Assembly: GCA_963790075.1 (NCBI GenBank)
Contig: CAWBNG010000001.1
Span: 1-64,000 of the forward strand
Origin: CAYOUV01 sp963790075
GTDB lineage: Bacteria > Chloroflexota > Anaerolineae > Anaerolineales > Villigracilaceae
Length of the DNA stretch: 64,000 nucleotides
Direction of reading: 5' to 3'
Part shown: in pieces, positions 15,031-23,739 of the stretch
How positions within the stretch are numbered: the first letter of the stretch is position 1
Layout of the letters: each line of letters begins with the position of its first letter
Translations under genes and position numbers: made by a program
The notes under the pieces: model-generated
The model's input: the letters and a program-made list of their open reading frames with translations, nothing else
What the model was told of the DNA's origin: nothing
Database searches by the model: none

Positions 15031-17349
15031 ATGAAATCCATTGAACAACGTGTAGATGAACTGCTCTCACAAATGACCCTGGACGAAAAGCTCGCCCAGA
15101 TTGGCTCTTATTGGATGTGGGACCTGCAAACAAACGGCGCCCTGGATTGGGAAAAGGCAGCCGGGAAGCTGAAATACGGCATCGGACAGATTTCGCGCAT
15201 TGCAGGCGCTTCCACGCTCGATCCGGTCAGCGCGGCGAAAGCCTCCAACCGCCTGCAAAAATTTCTCGTAAAAAAAACACGTCTTGGAATCCCGGCAATC
15301 ATTCATGAAGAATGTTGTTCGGGCGCTTTGATGTTGGGCGGGACGGTGTACCCGCAAATGCTGGGGCTTGCCAGCACTTTCCAGCCTGAACTCGCAGAGG
15401 CAATGACGACTGTTATTCGCAAACAACTGCTTGCCATCGGCGCGCGGCAAGGGCTTGCCCCCGTGTTGGACATCGCACGTGACCCACGCTGGGGACGTGT
15501 GGAGGAAACCTTCGGTGAAGACCCCACGCTCGTCAGCCATTTTGGAATGGCTTACATCAAGGGCTTGCAGTCGGAAAACCTTGCTGAAGGTGTCATGGCA
15601 ACAGGCAAGCACTTTGTCGGTCATAGCCTCTCGCAGGGCGGACTAAATTGTGCACCCGTCCATATGGGAATGCACGAAGTCTATGATATTTATCTTGCTC
15701 CATTCCAGGCGGCCATACGTGATGCAAACCTTGGGTCCATCATGAACGCCTATCCCGAATTGGATGGGGAGGTGGTTGCCGCATCACGTCGTATCCTGAC
15801 AGAGTTATTGCGCGGCCAGCTGGGATTCGAAGGAATTGTCGTGTCGGATTATGAAGCCATTATTATGCTCCACAACTTCCATCTGGTTGCCGTCAATCCT
15901 TCGTGTGCGGCAGGCATGGCTTTGAATGCAGGCATCGACGTGGAATTGCCGAATATTGTTTGTTATGGCGATCCGCTCAAATCTGCGCTTAAAGATGGGA
16001 ATATCAATATCGAACTTGTAGACCTGGCTGTCGGGCGGCATTTGAAGAAGAAGTTCGAACTCGGCTTGTTCGAAAATCCGTATACAAATGAAAGCAAGGT
16101 GCTAGAAATTTTCGAAACGCCTGAACAACGTACCCTTGCCCGCGAGATCGCGAGCAAAAGCGTGGTCTTGTTGAAGAATGATGGCTTGCTCCCTCTAAAA
16201 AAGTCGGTCAAGACCATTGCCGTTATCGGACCCAATGCACATGAGGGGCGCAATCAACTTGGCGATTATTCCTACGCGGCGATGAGCCAATTGATGCAGT
16301 TGAAAGCGCCAGAAAATTCCGCTTTTCTCGACATCGATTTGGATACACTTGCAGAACATAATATCCGCATCAGAACAGTACTCGATGGGATCAAGGCTGC
16401 CGTTTCTTCCGAGACCAAAATCCTGTATGCCAAGGGCTGCGACAATCTCAGCGACGACACGTCCGGTTTCGATGAGGCAGTTGCGATTGCACAACAAGCG
16501 GATACGGTGGTCCTGGTTCTGGGCGATCGTTCGGGATTGACACCAGACTGTACGACGGGTGAAACCCGCGATAGTGCGGACTTGAAACTTCCCGGCGTTC
16601 AAGAAGACTTGACGAAGGCAATTCTTGCGACGGGGAAACCTGTGACAGTGGTCCTGATATCCGGTCGCCCATACGTTTTGTCCACGTTGGCAGAAGGCGC
16701 AAATGCGATTCTGGAAGCCTGGTTGCCGGGCGAAGAAGGCGGCTCGGCGATTGCGGACAATTTATTTGGCGATGTGAATCCCGGTGGTAAACTGCCAATC
16801 AGCTTCCCAAGATCAGTGGGACAGGTCCCGATCTTCTATAACGCCAAGCCGTCAGGGACGAAGTCGCATTGGTACGTGGACTATGTCTCCGAGAAAGTTA
16901 CACCCTTATATCCCTTCGGTCATGGACTGAGTTATACGTCGTTCGAATACAGCAACCTGTCGATTGAATGGAAGCAGGCTAAGGGTGGTGAGAGCGTGGA
17001 TATATCGCTTGCCGTCAAGAATACCGGGCAGGTTGCGGGGGAGGAAGTCGTCCAGCTTTATGTTCGGGATGAGTTCGCCTGCATCCCGCGTCCGGCCAAA
17101 GAGTTGAAGGGATATCGACGAGTGCTGCTGGAGCCGGGTGAAACGAAACAAATCACCTTCCACCTGCCCGTGGACCAACTCGCCTTCTATGATTTGGATT
17201 TAAACCTGGTTGTTGAAGCCGGTACGATCAAGGTAATGCTGGGCAGTTCATCCGAGGATATCCGCCTGCGAGGTGAATTTGAGATTATCGGCGATAAAAA
17301 GCTGCCGGTAGAGGGACGCGTGTTCGCCTGCCCGGTGACCGTAGCCTGA
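15031..17349 (+). CDS. GH3 beta-glycosidase (probable beta-xylosidase)
   Basis: This 772-residue glycoside hydrolase family 3 enzyme is without a signal peptide. The (beta/alpha)8 domain (about 1-350) shows IPAIIHEECCSG, LAPVLDIARDPRWGRVEETF, GKHFVGHS and the nucleophile D273 in GIVVSDYEAI. The alpha/beta sandwich domain (about 380-600) has VVLLKNDGLLPLKK and AWLPGEEGGSAIADNLFGD, and a C-terminal fibronectin-III-like domain ends the protein (VAGEEVVQLYVRD, KELKGYRRVLLEPGE). GH3 includes beta-glucosidases and beta-xylosidases; the locus favours xylosidase acting on the products of the cytoplasmic GH10. It may substitute for the lost GH43. Confidence 0.93.
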   Translation: MKSIEQRVDELLSQMTLDEKLAQIGSYWMWDLQTNGALDWEKAAGKLKYGIGQISRIAGASTLDPVSAAKASNRLQKFLVKKTRLGIPAIIHEECCSGALMLGGTVYPQMLGLASTFQPELAEAMTTVIRKQLLAIGARQGLAPVLDIARDPRWGRVEETFGEDPTLVSHFGMAYIKGLQSENLAEGVMATGKHFVGHSLSQGGLNCAPVHMGMHEVYDIYLAPFQAAIRDANLGSIMNAYPELDGEVVAASRRILTELLRGQLGFEGIVVSDYEAIIMLHNFHLVAVNPSCAAGMALNAGIDVELPNIVCYGDPLKSALKDGNINIELVDLAVGRHLKKKFELGLFENPYTNESKVLEIFETPEQRTLAREIASKSVVLLKNDGLLPLKKSVKTIAVIGPNAHEGRNQLGDYSYAAMSQLMQLKAPENSAFLDIDLDTLAEHNIRIRTVLDGIKAAVSSETKILYAKGCDNLSDDTSGFDEAVAIAQQADTVVLVLGDRSGLTPDCTTGETRDSADLKLPGVQEDLTKAILATGKPVTVVLISGRPYVLSTLAEGANAILEAWLPGEEGGSAIADNLFGDVNPGGKLPISFPRSVGQVPIFYNAKPSGTKSHWYVDYVSEKVTPLYPFGHGLSYTSFEYSNLSIEWKQAKGGESVDISLAVKNTGQVAGEEVVQLYVRDEFACIPRPAKELKGYRRVLLEPGETKQITFHLPVDQLAFYDLDLNLVVEAGTIKVMLGSSSEDIRLRGEFEIIGDKKLPVEGRVFACPVTVA

Positions 17350-17371
17350 CCAAGGCCCGGAGTGGGAGCCC

Positions 17372-18256
17372 ATGGAAACCGTGAATTTCCTCGGCCATGC
17401 GTGCCGCGCATTGAAAAATGCTAACTTGAGCTTGCTGGTGACCTACTCTGTTGGACCGCGCATTCTGTCATTTGGTTTTAAGGATGGCGAAAATATATTC
17501 GCCGAATTGCGGGAGAGTGCGATCGAATACCCTGGTCATGGTACCTTCCATTTTTATGGCGGTCATCGTCTATGGCTCGCCCCGGAAGAGCCGGCGCGTA
17601 CGTATTTGCCGGATGACTTGCCGGTTGACGTCTCTCCGGTGGAGAACGGACTGTTGGCAACGCAGAGAATGGAACAGCAGACCGGCTTGCAGAAATCATT
17701 GGAGATTCACCTGCCGGATGAACCGGCGCACGTCGTTGTTACCCACCGCTTGACCAATCTTGGGGAATTGAATGTCACCTGTGCGCCTTGGGCGATCACC
17801 CAATTCAAGACGGGAGGCGTCGCAATCCTGCCGCAAACACGAAATGACACAGGTGTGTTGCCCAGTCGTTCCTTGACGTTATGGCCTTACACGGATATGA
17901 CCAATCCGAACATACATTGGGGCAGCAGCTACATCCTCGTAAGTGTTGAGATGCGAAGCCCATTTAAGATTGGTTTCCCCAATCCGCGCGGCTGGCTGGC
18001 GTATTGGTTAAACGGAACGCTGTTTGTAAAACACGCGGAATATGATGTACATGCAAATTACTATGATTTTGGCAGTTCCAGCGAATGTTATTGCAATGAC
18101 CAATTTCTTGAATTGGAAACATTGGCTCCCATCGGAATGATCGCGCCTGGTGAGACAGTTTCACATACCGAATTATGGGATTTATACAAAGACATCGAAT
18201 GTCCGCACAATGAGGGCGAAGTGCAGTTGCTCGTGGAGCAATTGGGATTGGAGTAA
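17372..18256 (+). CDS. DUF4380-family protein, mutarotase-like fold
   Basis: This 294-residue protein matches the DUF4380 pattern: LLVTYSVGPRILSFGF, GENIFAE, HFYGGHRLWLAPEEPARTYL and a later LTNLGELNVTCAPWAITQF. The pattern of histidine and arginine in GGHRLW and the beta-rich layout resemble galactose mutarotase (aldose 1-epimerase) proteins. It lies 22 bases after the GH3 gene and six bases before xylB, so it is almost certainly co-transcribed. A role in interconverting xylose anomers between GH3 and XylA/XylB is a reasonable inference, not an established function. No signal peptide is visible. Confidence 0.75.
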   Translation: METVNFLGHACRALKNANLSLLVTYSVGPRILSFGFKDGENIFAELRESAIEYPGHGTFHFYGGHRLWLAPEEPARTYLPDDLPVDVSPVENGLLATQRMEQQTGLQKSLEIHLPDEPAHVVVTHRLTNLGELNVTCAPWAITQFKTGGVAILPQTRNDTGVLPSRSLTLWPYTDMTNPNIHWGSSYILVSVEMRSPFKIGFPNPRGWLAYWLNGTLFVKHAEYDVHANYYDFGSSSECYCNDQFLELETLAPIGMIAPGETVSHTELWDLYKDIECPHNEGEVQLLVEQLGLE

Positions 18257-18262
18257 AAACGC

Positions 18263-19762
18263 ATGACCTATTTCCTTGGCATAGACACGTCCACAACGGG
18301 TAGCAAAGCACTATTGATCGATGAACACGGCGAGGTGGTCACGGTCGCCTCCTCACCGCACACCTTGCAGACACCGAGACCACTCTGGTCAGAGCAGGAT
18401 CCGCACGAGTGGTGGGGGGCGGTATCAGCGAGTATCAAGTCGGTTTTGGAAAGCGCAGGCATCAGCGGAGAACAAATCGGAGCGGTTGGTCTGACGGGTC
18501 AAATGCATGGACTTGTCCTGCTCGATGAAGCCGGAAAAGTCCTGCGTCCTGCCATCCTTTGGAACGACCAGCGCACGCAGGGTCAATGTGATCAGATCCA
18601 TGCGCGCATCGGGAAAGAAAAGTTCATCCAGATCACGGGCAATGTTGCGCTGACGGGGTTCACCGCGCCGAAAATTTTGTGGGTGAAGGAAAATGAACCA
18701 GATGTTTACGCAAAGGCAAAACATGTCTTACTGCCGAAGGATTACATCCGTTACAAGTTAACAGGCGAATATGCGCTGGACAAGGCTGACGGCGCTGGCA
18801 CAGTGCTGTTCGACTTGAAGTCACGCGACTGGTCGGACGAAGTTTTAACCGCGCTCGAAATCCCGCGCGCATGGATGCCGGAAACGTTCGAGGGACCTGA
18901 ATGCACCGGGCATATCAGCCAAGAAGCCTCGTCGCTCACTGGACTAAAAGTCGGTACACCGGTTGTGGCAGGCGGCGGTGACCAGGCAGCGCAGGCCGTG
19001 GGGGTGGGCGCAGTGGAACCCGGGATCGTAGGGTTGACGGTCGGCACCAGCGGCGTCGTCTTTGCCACCACCCCCTCTGCCTTGATCGAACCCGAAGGTC
19101 GCCTGCACGCCTTCTGTCACGCCGTGCCCGGCCTGTGGCACTTCATGGGTGTGATGCTTTCCGCCGCGGGCAGCCTGCAGTGGTACCGCGATTCGCTTGC
19201 GCCGGAAATGAGTTTCGATGATCTGCTGAGAGAAGCCAAAACAGTCCCGGCAGGAAGTGAAGGGTTGCAGTTCCTTCCCTATTTGAGCGGGGAACGCACG
19301 CCTCATCCGGACCCTTTGGCGCGCGGGGCCTTCATTGGACTGACTCTCCGCCACAAGCGTGGCCATATGACTCGCGCCGTGCTGGAGGGTGTTTCCTTTG
19401 GGTTGAAGGATAGTTTTACGTTGATCCAAAACGCCGGGCTGGGGGCGATCACCCAAGTGCGGGCTTCGGGGGGCGGGACGAAAGGCGCACTGTGGAGACA
19501 GATATTGGCGTCAGTACTGGAAGCGGAGCTGGTCACTGTCAACACAACCGAAGGCGCGGCATATGGCGCGGCATTGTTGGCGGGTGTCGGTGCAGAAGTG
19601 TGGCCGGATGTTGCCTCTGCCTGTAAAGCATGTATCAAGATCACAGGCAGCACACACCCCGAAGGCTCGCAAGTGGCCATATATCGAAAGACCTATCCAA
19701 TTTTCCAGGAGCTATATCCTGCGTTGAAATCCATCTTTGCCGAGCTCAGTGGAATTAGGTGA
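18263..19762 (+). CDS. xylB: xylulokinase
   Basis: FGGY-family kinase of 499 residues that phosphorylates D-xylulose to xylulose 5-phosphate, delivering it to the pentose phosphate pathway. The N-terminal lobe has YFLGIDTSTTGSKALLID with D8, GLTGQMHGLVLLDE (the MH pair typical of xylulokinases) and ILWNDQRT. The second lobe has the catalytic D240 in VVAGGGDQAAQAVG and the C-terminal RASGGGTKGALWRQILASVL. Length is normal. It starts six bases after the DUF4380 gene behind GGAGTAAAAACGC. Confidence 0.96.
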   Translation: MTYFLGIDTSTTGSKALLIDEHGEVVTVASSPHTLQTPRPLWSEQDPHEWWGAVSASIKSVLESAGISGEQIGAVGLTGQMHGLVLLDEAGKVLRPAILWNDQRTQGQCDQIHARIGKEKFIQITGNVALTGFTAPKILWVKENEPDVYAKAKHVLLPKDYIRYKLTGEYALDKADGAGTVLFDLKSRDWSDEVLTALEIPRAWMPETFEGPECTGHISQEASSLTGLKVGTPVVAGGGDQAAQAVGVGAVEPGIVGLTVGTSGVVFATTPSALIEPEGRLHAFCHAVPGLWHFMGVMLSAAGSLQWYRDSLAPEMSFDDLLREAKTVPAGSEGLQFLPYLSGERTPHPDPLARGAFIGLTLRHKRGHMTRAVLEGVSFGLKDSFTLIQNAGLGAITQVRASGGGTKGALWRQILASVLEAELVTVNTTEGAAYGAALLAGVGAEVWPDVASACKACIKITGSTHPEGSQVAIYRKTYPIFQELYPALKSIFAELSGIR

Positions 19763-19768
19763 GATAGG

Positions 19769-20545
19769 GTGGAAGACGCCTTTGCGTGGCCCGATCATAT
19801 TCAGGGGGCGGTGTCTCTCACCTACGATGACGGTCTGCCCGTTCATCACACGGTGGTCGCCCCGCTTTTACATCGTCACGGACTGCTCGCAACTTTCTAT
19901 CCCATGATCCAAAGCGATCTGCGCCTGCATCCTGAACGCTGGCGGCAGCTTGCAGCGGCTGGCCACGAGCTTGGCAACCATACCATCTTTCACCCCTGTC
20001 GCCAGGCAAGTCTTGATCCTTATCCTTGGTTAGACGACCGCTACGATCTAAAGAAGTACACGCCCGCTCACCTGCGCGCCGAACTCGAAGTAGCTAATCT
20101 GGTGCTCCGTTTGCTGGATGGTCAGAAGGAACGCACTTTCGCATACACCTGCTGTGACACAACCATTGGGAACGACGAAATGGAACAGCCGCTGGAACCA
20201 GTACTTCCAGACCTGTTTGTCGCAGCGCGAGGGACGTTAACGAATCGGATTGTCCACCCCGCGAGCGCCCTCGACCTGTTCAACATTGGCTGCATCCATG
20301 CCGATAGTCGCTCGTTGGAAGAATTGATTCATTTGGTCGAACGGACGCGTGCGAACGGCGGCTGGGCAGTTTTGACGGTCCATGGCATTGGCGCGGGATC
20401 ACACGACCTGTATCTGGATGCGGACGTGCACAAACGTTTTATAGGTTGGCTGGCTCAGCAACGGACCATCTGGACAGCGCCGCTCCGAATGATCGCGCAT
20501 TATCTCAAGCAGCACCTGCAAAACACCACTCGGTCCAACGCATAA
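19769..20545 (+). CDS. polysaccharide deacetylase (NodB-like, CE4)
   Basis: This 258-residue NodB-fold protein starts at a GTG at 19769, six bases after the xylB stop. It carries SLTYDDGLPVHHTVV (the metal and base aspartates, DD), ATFYPMI, and AAGHELGNHTIFHPC, in which H-T-I-F-H is the zinc-binding HxxxH motif. Later motifs are degenerate: VLTVHGIGAG carries the late histidine. No signal peptide is seen, so it would act in the cytoplasm. As the last gene of the xylan operon it could remove acetyl groups from imported xylo-oligosaccharides; that substrate is inferred only from position. Confidence 0.8.
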   Translation: MEDAFAWPDHIQGAVSLTYDDGLPVHHTVVAPLLHRHGLLATFYPMIQSDLRLHPERWRQLAAAGHELGNHTIFHPCRQASLDPYPWLDDRYDLKKYTPAHLRAELEVANLVLRLLDGQKERTFAYTCCDTTIGNDEMEQPLEPVLPDLFVAARGTLTNRIVHPASALDLFNIGCIHADSRSLEELIHLVERTRANGGWAVLTVHGIGAGSHDLYLDADVHKRFIGWLAQQRTIWTAPLRMIAHYLKQHLQNTTRSNA

Positions 20546-20606
20546 CCCAAAATAAATCAACCCAAGGCGTTACTACCACCACCATTTTGCTGTAGAAACC
20601 GGATTT

Positions 20607-20635
20607 ATGGGTATTAGTTCCGACCGGTCTTGCAA
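20607..20635 (+). repeat. CCGGTCTTGCAA intergenic element, copy B
   Basis: The core ATGGGTATTAGTTCCGACCG plus GTCTTGCAA is nearly identical to copy A at 7009 and related to copy C at 25729. It lies 61 bases after the deacetylase stop and 70 bases before a strong hairpin. Bases upstream (CGGATTTA) are also shared with copy C (CGGATCTA), so the family motif extends to about 35 bases. Confidence 0.6.
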
Positions 20636-20705
20636 ACCTGGGCAGCTGGAGATTGAATGACGGCTTCAAAACAAGTGCTAAAAATCCAGCGGGTCGTGGT
20701 TACGA

Positions 20706-20741
20706 AAAATCCCCAGCCTCAGAAACGAGGCTGGGGATTTT
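20706..20741. terminator. bidirectional terminator
   Basis: A perfect 15-bp stem AAAATCCCCAGCCTC / GAGGCTGGGGATTTT with a 6-base loop, T-rich at both ends, separates the plus-strand xylan operon from the minus-strand DUF2202 gene. Confidence 0.85.
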
Positions 20742-20767
20742 CGAGAGAATGCTATAGACAAAATGGA

Positions 20768-21922
20768 TCAGTGGTTGCCGCCGCGCCCGTTGCCTTTGCC
20801 GCCGGCCCATAACGGGCGTCCGAGTTCATCGCGAAAGGCATATGCTTTTCCATCCACGGTGACGGTGATGGCGCTGAACAAGCCCTGATCACCCGGGAAG
20901 CCGACTACCGTAACGGACTGTCCAATTTGTGGGGCAAAGCCGATGGTCTGCGAGTAGGATGAATTCCCAAGTTGCACGACCACAATCTGTCCGTCGCTAG
21001 TAGAGACCGTCAGGGTAGCCAGATCGTAAGCGCTGACAGTTCCCGTGATGGTGCTGGCGCCTGAGATATCGGCATTGTTTTGCTGAACACCAGCGCCGGT
21101 TGTGCCAGTAGACGAACCATTCTGACCGCCGCGATATCCGCTTCCACCCTGGCCTGTGGCCTGCCCGCCGCTCGAATATCCATTCCCTACCTGGCCAGCG
21201 AGGCTGGCAGTATAAGCTTCAGCACTCAGATATTGCGGGACGTAAGTTTCGCCAGTTTGCGATGACAAGACGCCGACAAAGGAGTTTAGGTGGTTGTAAG
21301 AGCCGCTCATCAGGTTGTTGAAGACTTGCTGGATGTCAGCGTTGTCAGTCTGTGCAAGGCGGGTTTGCAAGTCGAGGATATCGATCTCTTCGATCGCAGC
21401 GCCGACTTTGAGGGCCTCAGCTAATGAGACGGAGCCCCGAGTTATAAGTTGGTCATAGAGGGCACCCAGGTTTGGATCCGTGAATGAGCCGGGCGCGAGC
21501 GCCGGATCCGTCAAGTTGTAGCGGTCCAGTAGCAGTTTGATCTCGTCCATGTGCATCTGCTCGCTGGACGCGATGTTCGCGAAGGTGGGCTGTCCCCAAA
21601 TAGCGTAGAGGTCATTATAGACGTCGCGGGCCAGCTTCTCTTCTTCACGCATGAAGAGCAGAGCTGCGGCTTCGTCGGTGCTCAGGTCCGAGGCGGGAAT
21701 AGCAAGCACGGATGTACCGGTACCATTTCCGTTTCCAGCCTGGTTGGTTCCGGAATTGCCACTGCCATAGCCATTCCCCTGACCTGTATTGGCCGCAGCC
21801 TCGGGGACGAGCGCTTGGTCCGTCCCGTGAAAAGCAAAGGCCGTATAAGCGCTTGCACCGACGGCGACGACGATGATCGCAGCGAAAACGCCGGTCAGGA
21901 TATTTTTCAAATTGTTGAACAT
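20768..21922 (-). CDS. secreted DUF2202 ferritin-like protein
   Basis: This 384-residue protein starts at the ATG at 21922, behind TGGAGGTAACC; the frame is open 25 codons further, but without a ribosome site. An N-terminal helix NILTGVFAAIIVVAVGASAY acts as signal or anchor. A Gly/Asn-rich spacer leads to a DUF2202 four-helix domain (about 95-245) with EAAALLFMREEEKLARDVYN, IASSEQMHMDEIKLLLDRY and MSGSYNHLNSF, where the Glu/His pattern resembles ferritin-like di-iron proteins. A second Gly/Ser-rich spacer and a small beta domain (GTVSAYDLATLTVSTSDGQI) end it. A link to metal binding or oxidative stress is suggested by the fold only. It is divergent from the cytochrome bc genes. Confidence 0.8.
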   Translation of the reverse strand: MFNNLKNILTGVFAAIIVVAVGASAYTAFAFHGTDQALVPEAAANTGQGNGYGSGNSGTNQAGNGNGTGTSVLAIPASDLSTDEAAALLFMREEEKLARDVYNDLYAIWGQPTFANIASSEQMHMDEIKLLLDRYNLTDPALAPGSFTDPNLGALYDQLITRGSVSLAEALKVGAAIEEIDILDLQTRLAQTDNADIQQVFNNLMSGSYNHLNSFVGVLSSQTGETYVPQYLSAEAYTASLAGQVGNGYSSGGQATGQGGSGYRGGQNGSSTGTTGAGVQQNNADISGASTITGTVSAYDLATLTVSTSDGQIVVVQLGNSSYSQTIGFAPQIGQSVTVVGFPGDQGLFSAITVTVDGKAYAFRDELGRPLWAGGKGNGRGGNH

Positions 21923-22018
21923 GGTTACCTCCAATAGGTTGTTGGTTGTTCGATAGTATCGTTGCATTTGTCCTGCAACTTGTCCCAATGGTAGCAACCG
22001 AATGCAAAGAAACCATAA

Positions 22019-22044
22019 AGTTTTGTGTAAGATTGCGCAAAACT
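22019..22044. promoter_or_regulatory. imperfect palindrome between DUF2202 and cytochrome b genes
   Basis: AGTTTTGTGTAAGATTGCGC followed by AAAACT forms a 26-bp imperfect palindrome with perfect AGTTTTG / CAAAACT ends, about 97 bases before the DUF2202 start. It could be an operator for either divergent unit. The 308-base gap also holds a run of A+T-rich sequence ahead of the cytochrome b ribosome site (AAGGAG). Confidence 0.3.
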
Positions 22045-22230
22045 TATGACAGGCAGCCCCGCGGGAGTTGAAGCAGCGACAATGGTCAAATGGTGCAGAG
22101 GGATGCGCCCGGGTTAGCCACCCGCTCGATCGACGATTGCTTCTTTACAAAATCTTCAACGAAACTTTATCGACTGTCCAACTTTATTGGTTAGAAATAT
22201 CCTATTGATTGTGACCTCAAGGAGCGTTGA

Positions 22231-23629
22231 ATGAATGAACCATCAACTGAACCCAAATCCATGCTAGAGCGGATGCGCGAGCGCCTGGTGCCCGAGGCTA
22301 TACCCGAAGACGACCGTGGTCGCATGCGGCGTGTGGTGGATAGTTTAATTTTTCACCTGCATCCCACCAAAGTTCCGGTCAGCACCCTGCGCTGGACTTA
22401 CACCTGGGGACTGGGCGGCTTATCTGCTGTGCTGATGATGATCCTGGGACTGACAGGCGTGATCCTGCTCAACAATTACACTCCCGCTGCACCGCAGGCT
22501 TACCTCGATATTCTGGAACTGCGCTCGAGTGTCTGGTTTGGCGAACTGGTGCGTAACCTGCACCACTGGTCAGCTAACTTGCTGGTTGTAATTGCGGTGC
22601 TTCATCTTATCCGCGTTTTCCTGACTGGTTCTTACCGCCCGCCGCGCGAACTCAACTGGCTGATCGGCGTCGCCATGCTGGTGTTGGTGCTGGCGGCCAA
22701 CTTCACCGGTTACTTGCTGCCCTGGGATCAATTGGCATACTGGGCCATCACGGTTGGCACGAGCATCATCAGCTACGTGCCATTGATCGGCGAATGGCTG
22801 ACAAGATTTAACACTGGGCGGCCCGGAAGTCGGCCCGAACACGCTGCTCAACTTTTACTCGATGCACATTTCCTTCATTCCTATGCTGATCTTCGGCTTG
22901 ATGTCTTATCACTTCTGGCGCATCCGTAAGGACGGAGGTCTGACCCTGCCCAAAAAAGAAGGTGAAACTGAAGCCCCCAAGCCCGAGCGTGTGACCACCA
23001 TCCCGCATCTGGTCAACAAGGAATTGGTTTTTGCCATTGGATGGACGGCTGCGCTTCTTCTCTTTTCCATGCTTGTCCCAGCACCCCTGGAAGGGATCGC
23101 CAATCCGGACATCAGCCCCAATCCCGCCAAAGCGCCCTGGTACTTTTTGGGCTTGCAGGAACTGCTGTTGCACTTCCATCCGCTGGTGGCAGGTATCATC
23201 CTGCCCGCGCTGACGGGACTTGGCATTTTTCTGCTGCCTTTCTTTGACATGGAACAATCCAGCGTCGGGGTTTACTTCCGCTCCCGCCGCGGGCGGGCAT
23301 TGACCGCTTTGGCGGCCGGCCTGGCTATCATGACCACCCCTGTTTGGGTGCTGCTGGATGAATTTGTTCTCAATTGGACGACCTGGTTGCCGACCTGGCC
23401 GGCGCTCATTTCGAATGGCGTTATCCCGTTGGCGGTTTTGTTGCTTCCGCTCATCCTATTGGACGAGTGGATGGTGAAAACTTTCAAAGCAACCACCGAA
23501 GAGCGGGTGATCTTTATCGTTACTTTCGTCTTCGTCGCTTTTGTCGTCCTGACGATAATCGGCATCTTCTTCCGCGGTCCCGGTATGAGCCTGTACTGGC
23601 CGTGGAATATGCCTGCAATAGCTCATTAA
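22231..23629 (+). CDS. cytochrome b of a bc-type complex, with a one-base frameshift
   Basis: The first frame (22231 to about 22805) encodes the cytochrome b6-like N-terminal half: an amphipathic start, TYTWGLGGLSAVLMMILGLTG, the first heme-binding helix with LHHWSANLLVVIAVLHLIRVF, and NFTGYLLPWDQLAYWA. The next frame continues TLGGPEVGPNTLLNFYSMH and ISFIPMLIFGLMSYHFWRIR, then the subunit IV-like half with PAPLEGIANPDISPNPAKAP and four more helices, to 23629. Removing one T from TTT at 22806-22808 gives a seamless LTRLTLGGPEVGPN, about 465 residues. The two downstream genes are intact, so an assembly error or a very recent mutation is likely. The protein carries two b hemes and oxidises quinol in the membrane. 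Confidence 0.9.
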
Positions 23630-23636
23630 TCATTGG

Positions 23637-23719
23637 AGTCATTGCCGCGTCGCTCATGTAATGAAATTTACAAGTTACTTGAGATTGCCTCGTCGGGCTA
23701 CGCCCTCCATGCAATGACT
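23637..23719. repeat. small palindromic (MITE-like) repeat unit
   Basis: An 83-bp unit in the gap between the cytochrome b and Rieske genes is bounded by 9-bp inverted ends AGTCATTGC and GCAATGACT. It contains GCCTCGTCGGGCTACGCCCT, a segment of a type that recurs in many bacterial intergenic repeats. There is no second copy in this window, so the repeat status rests on the inverted ends. Confidence 0.5.
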
Positions 23720-23739
23720 GAGAATTTTTGGAGTACAAA

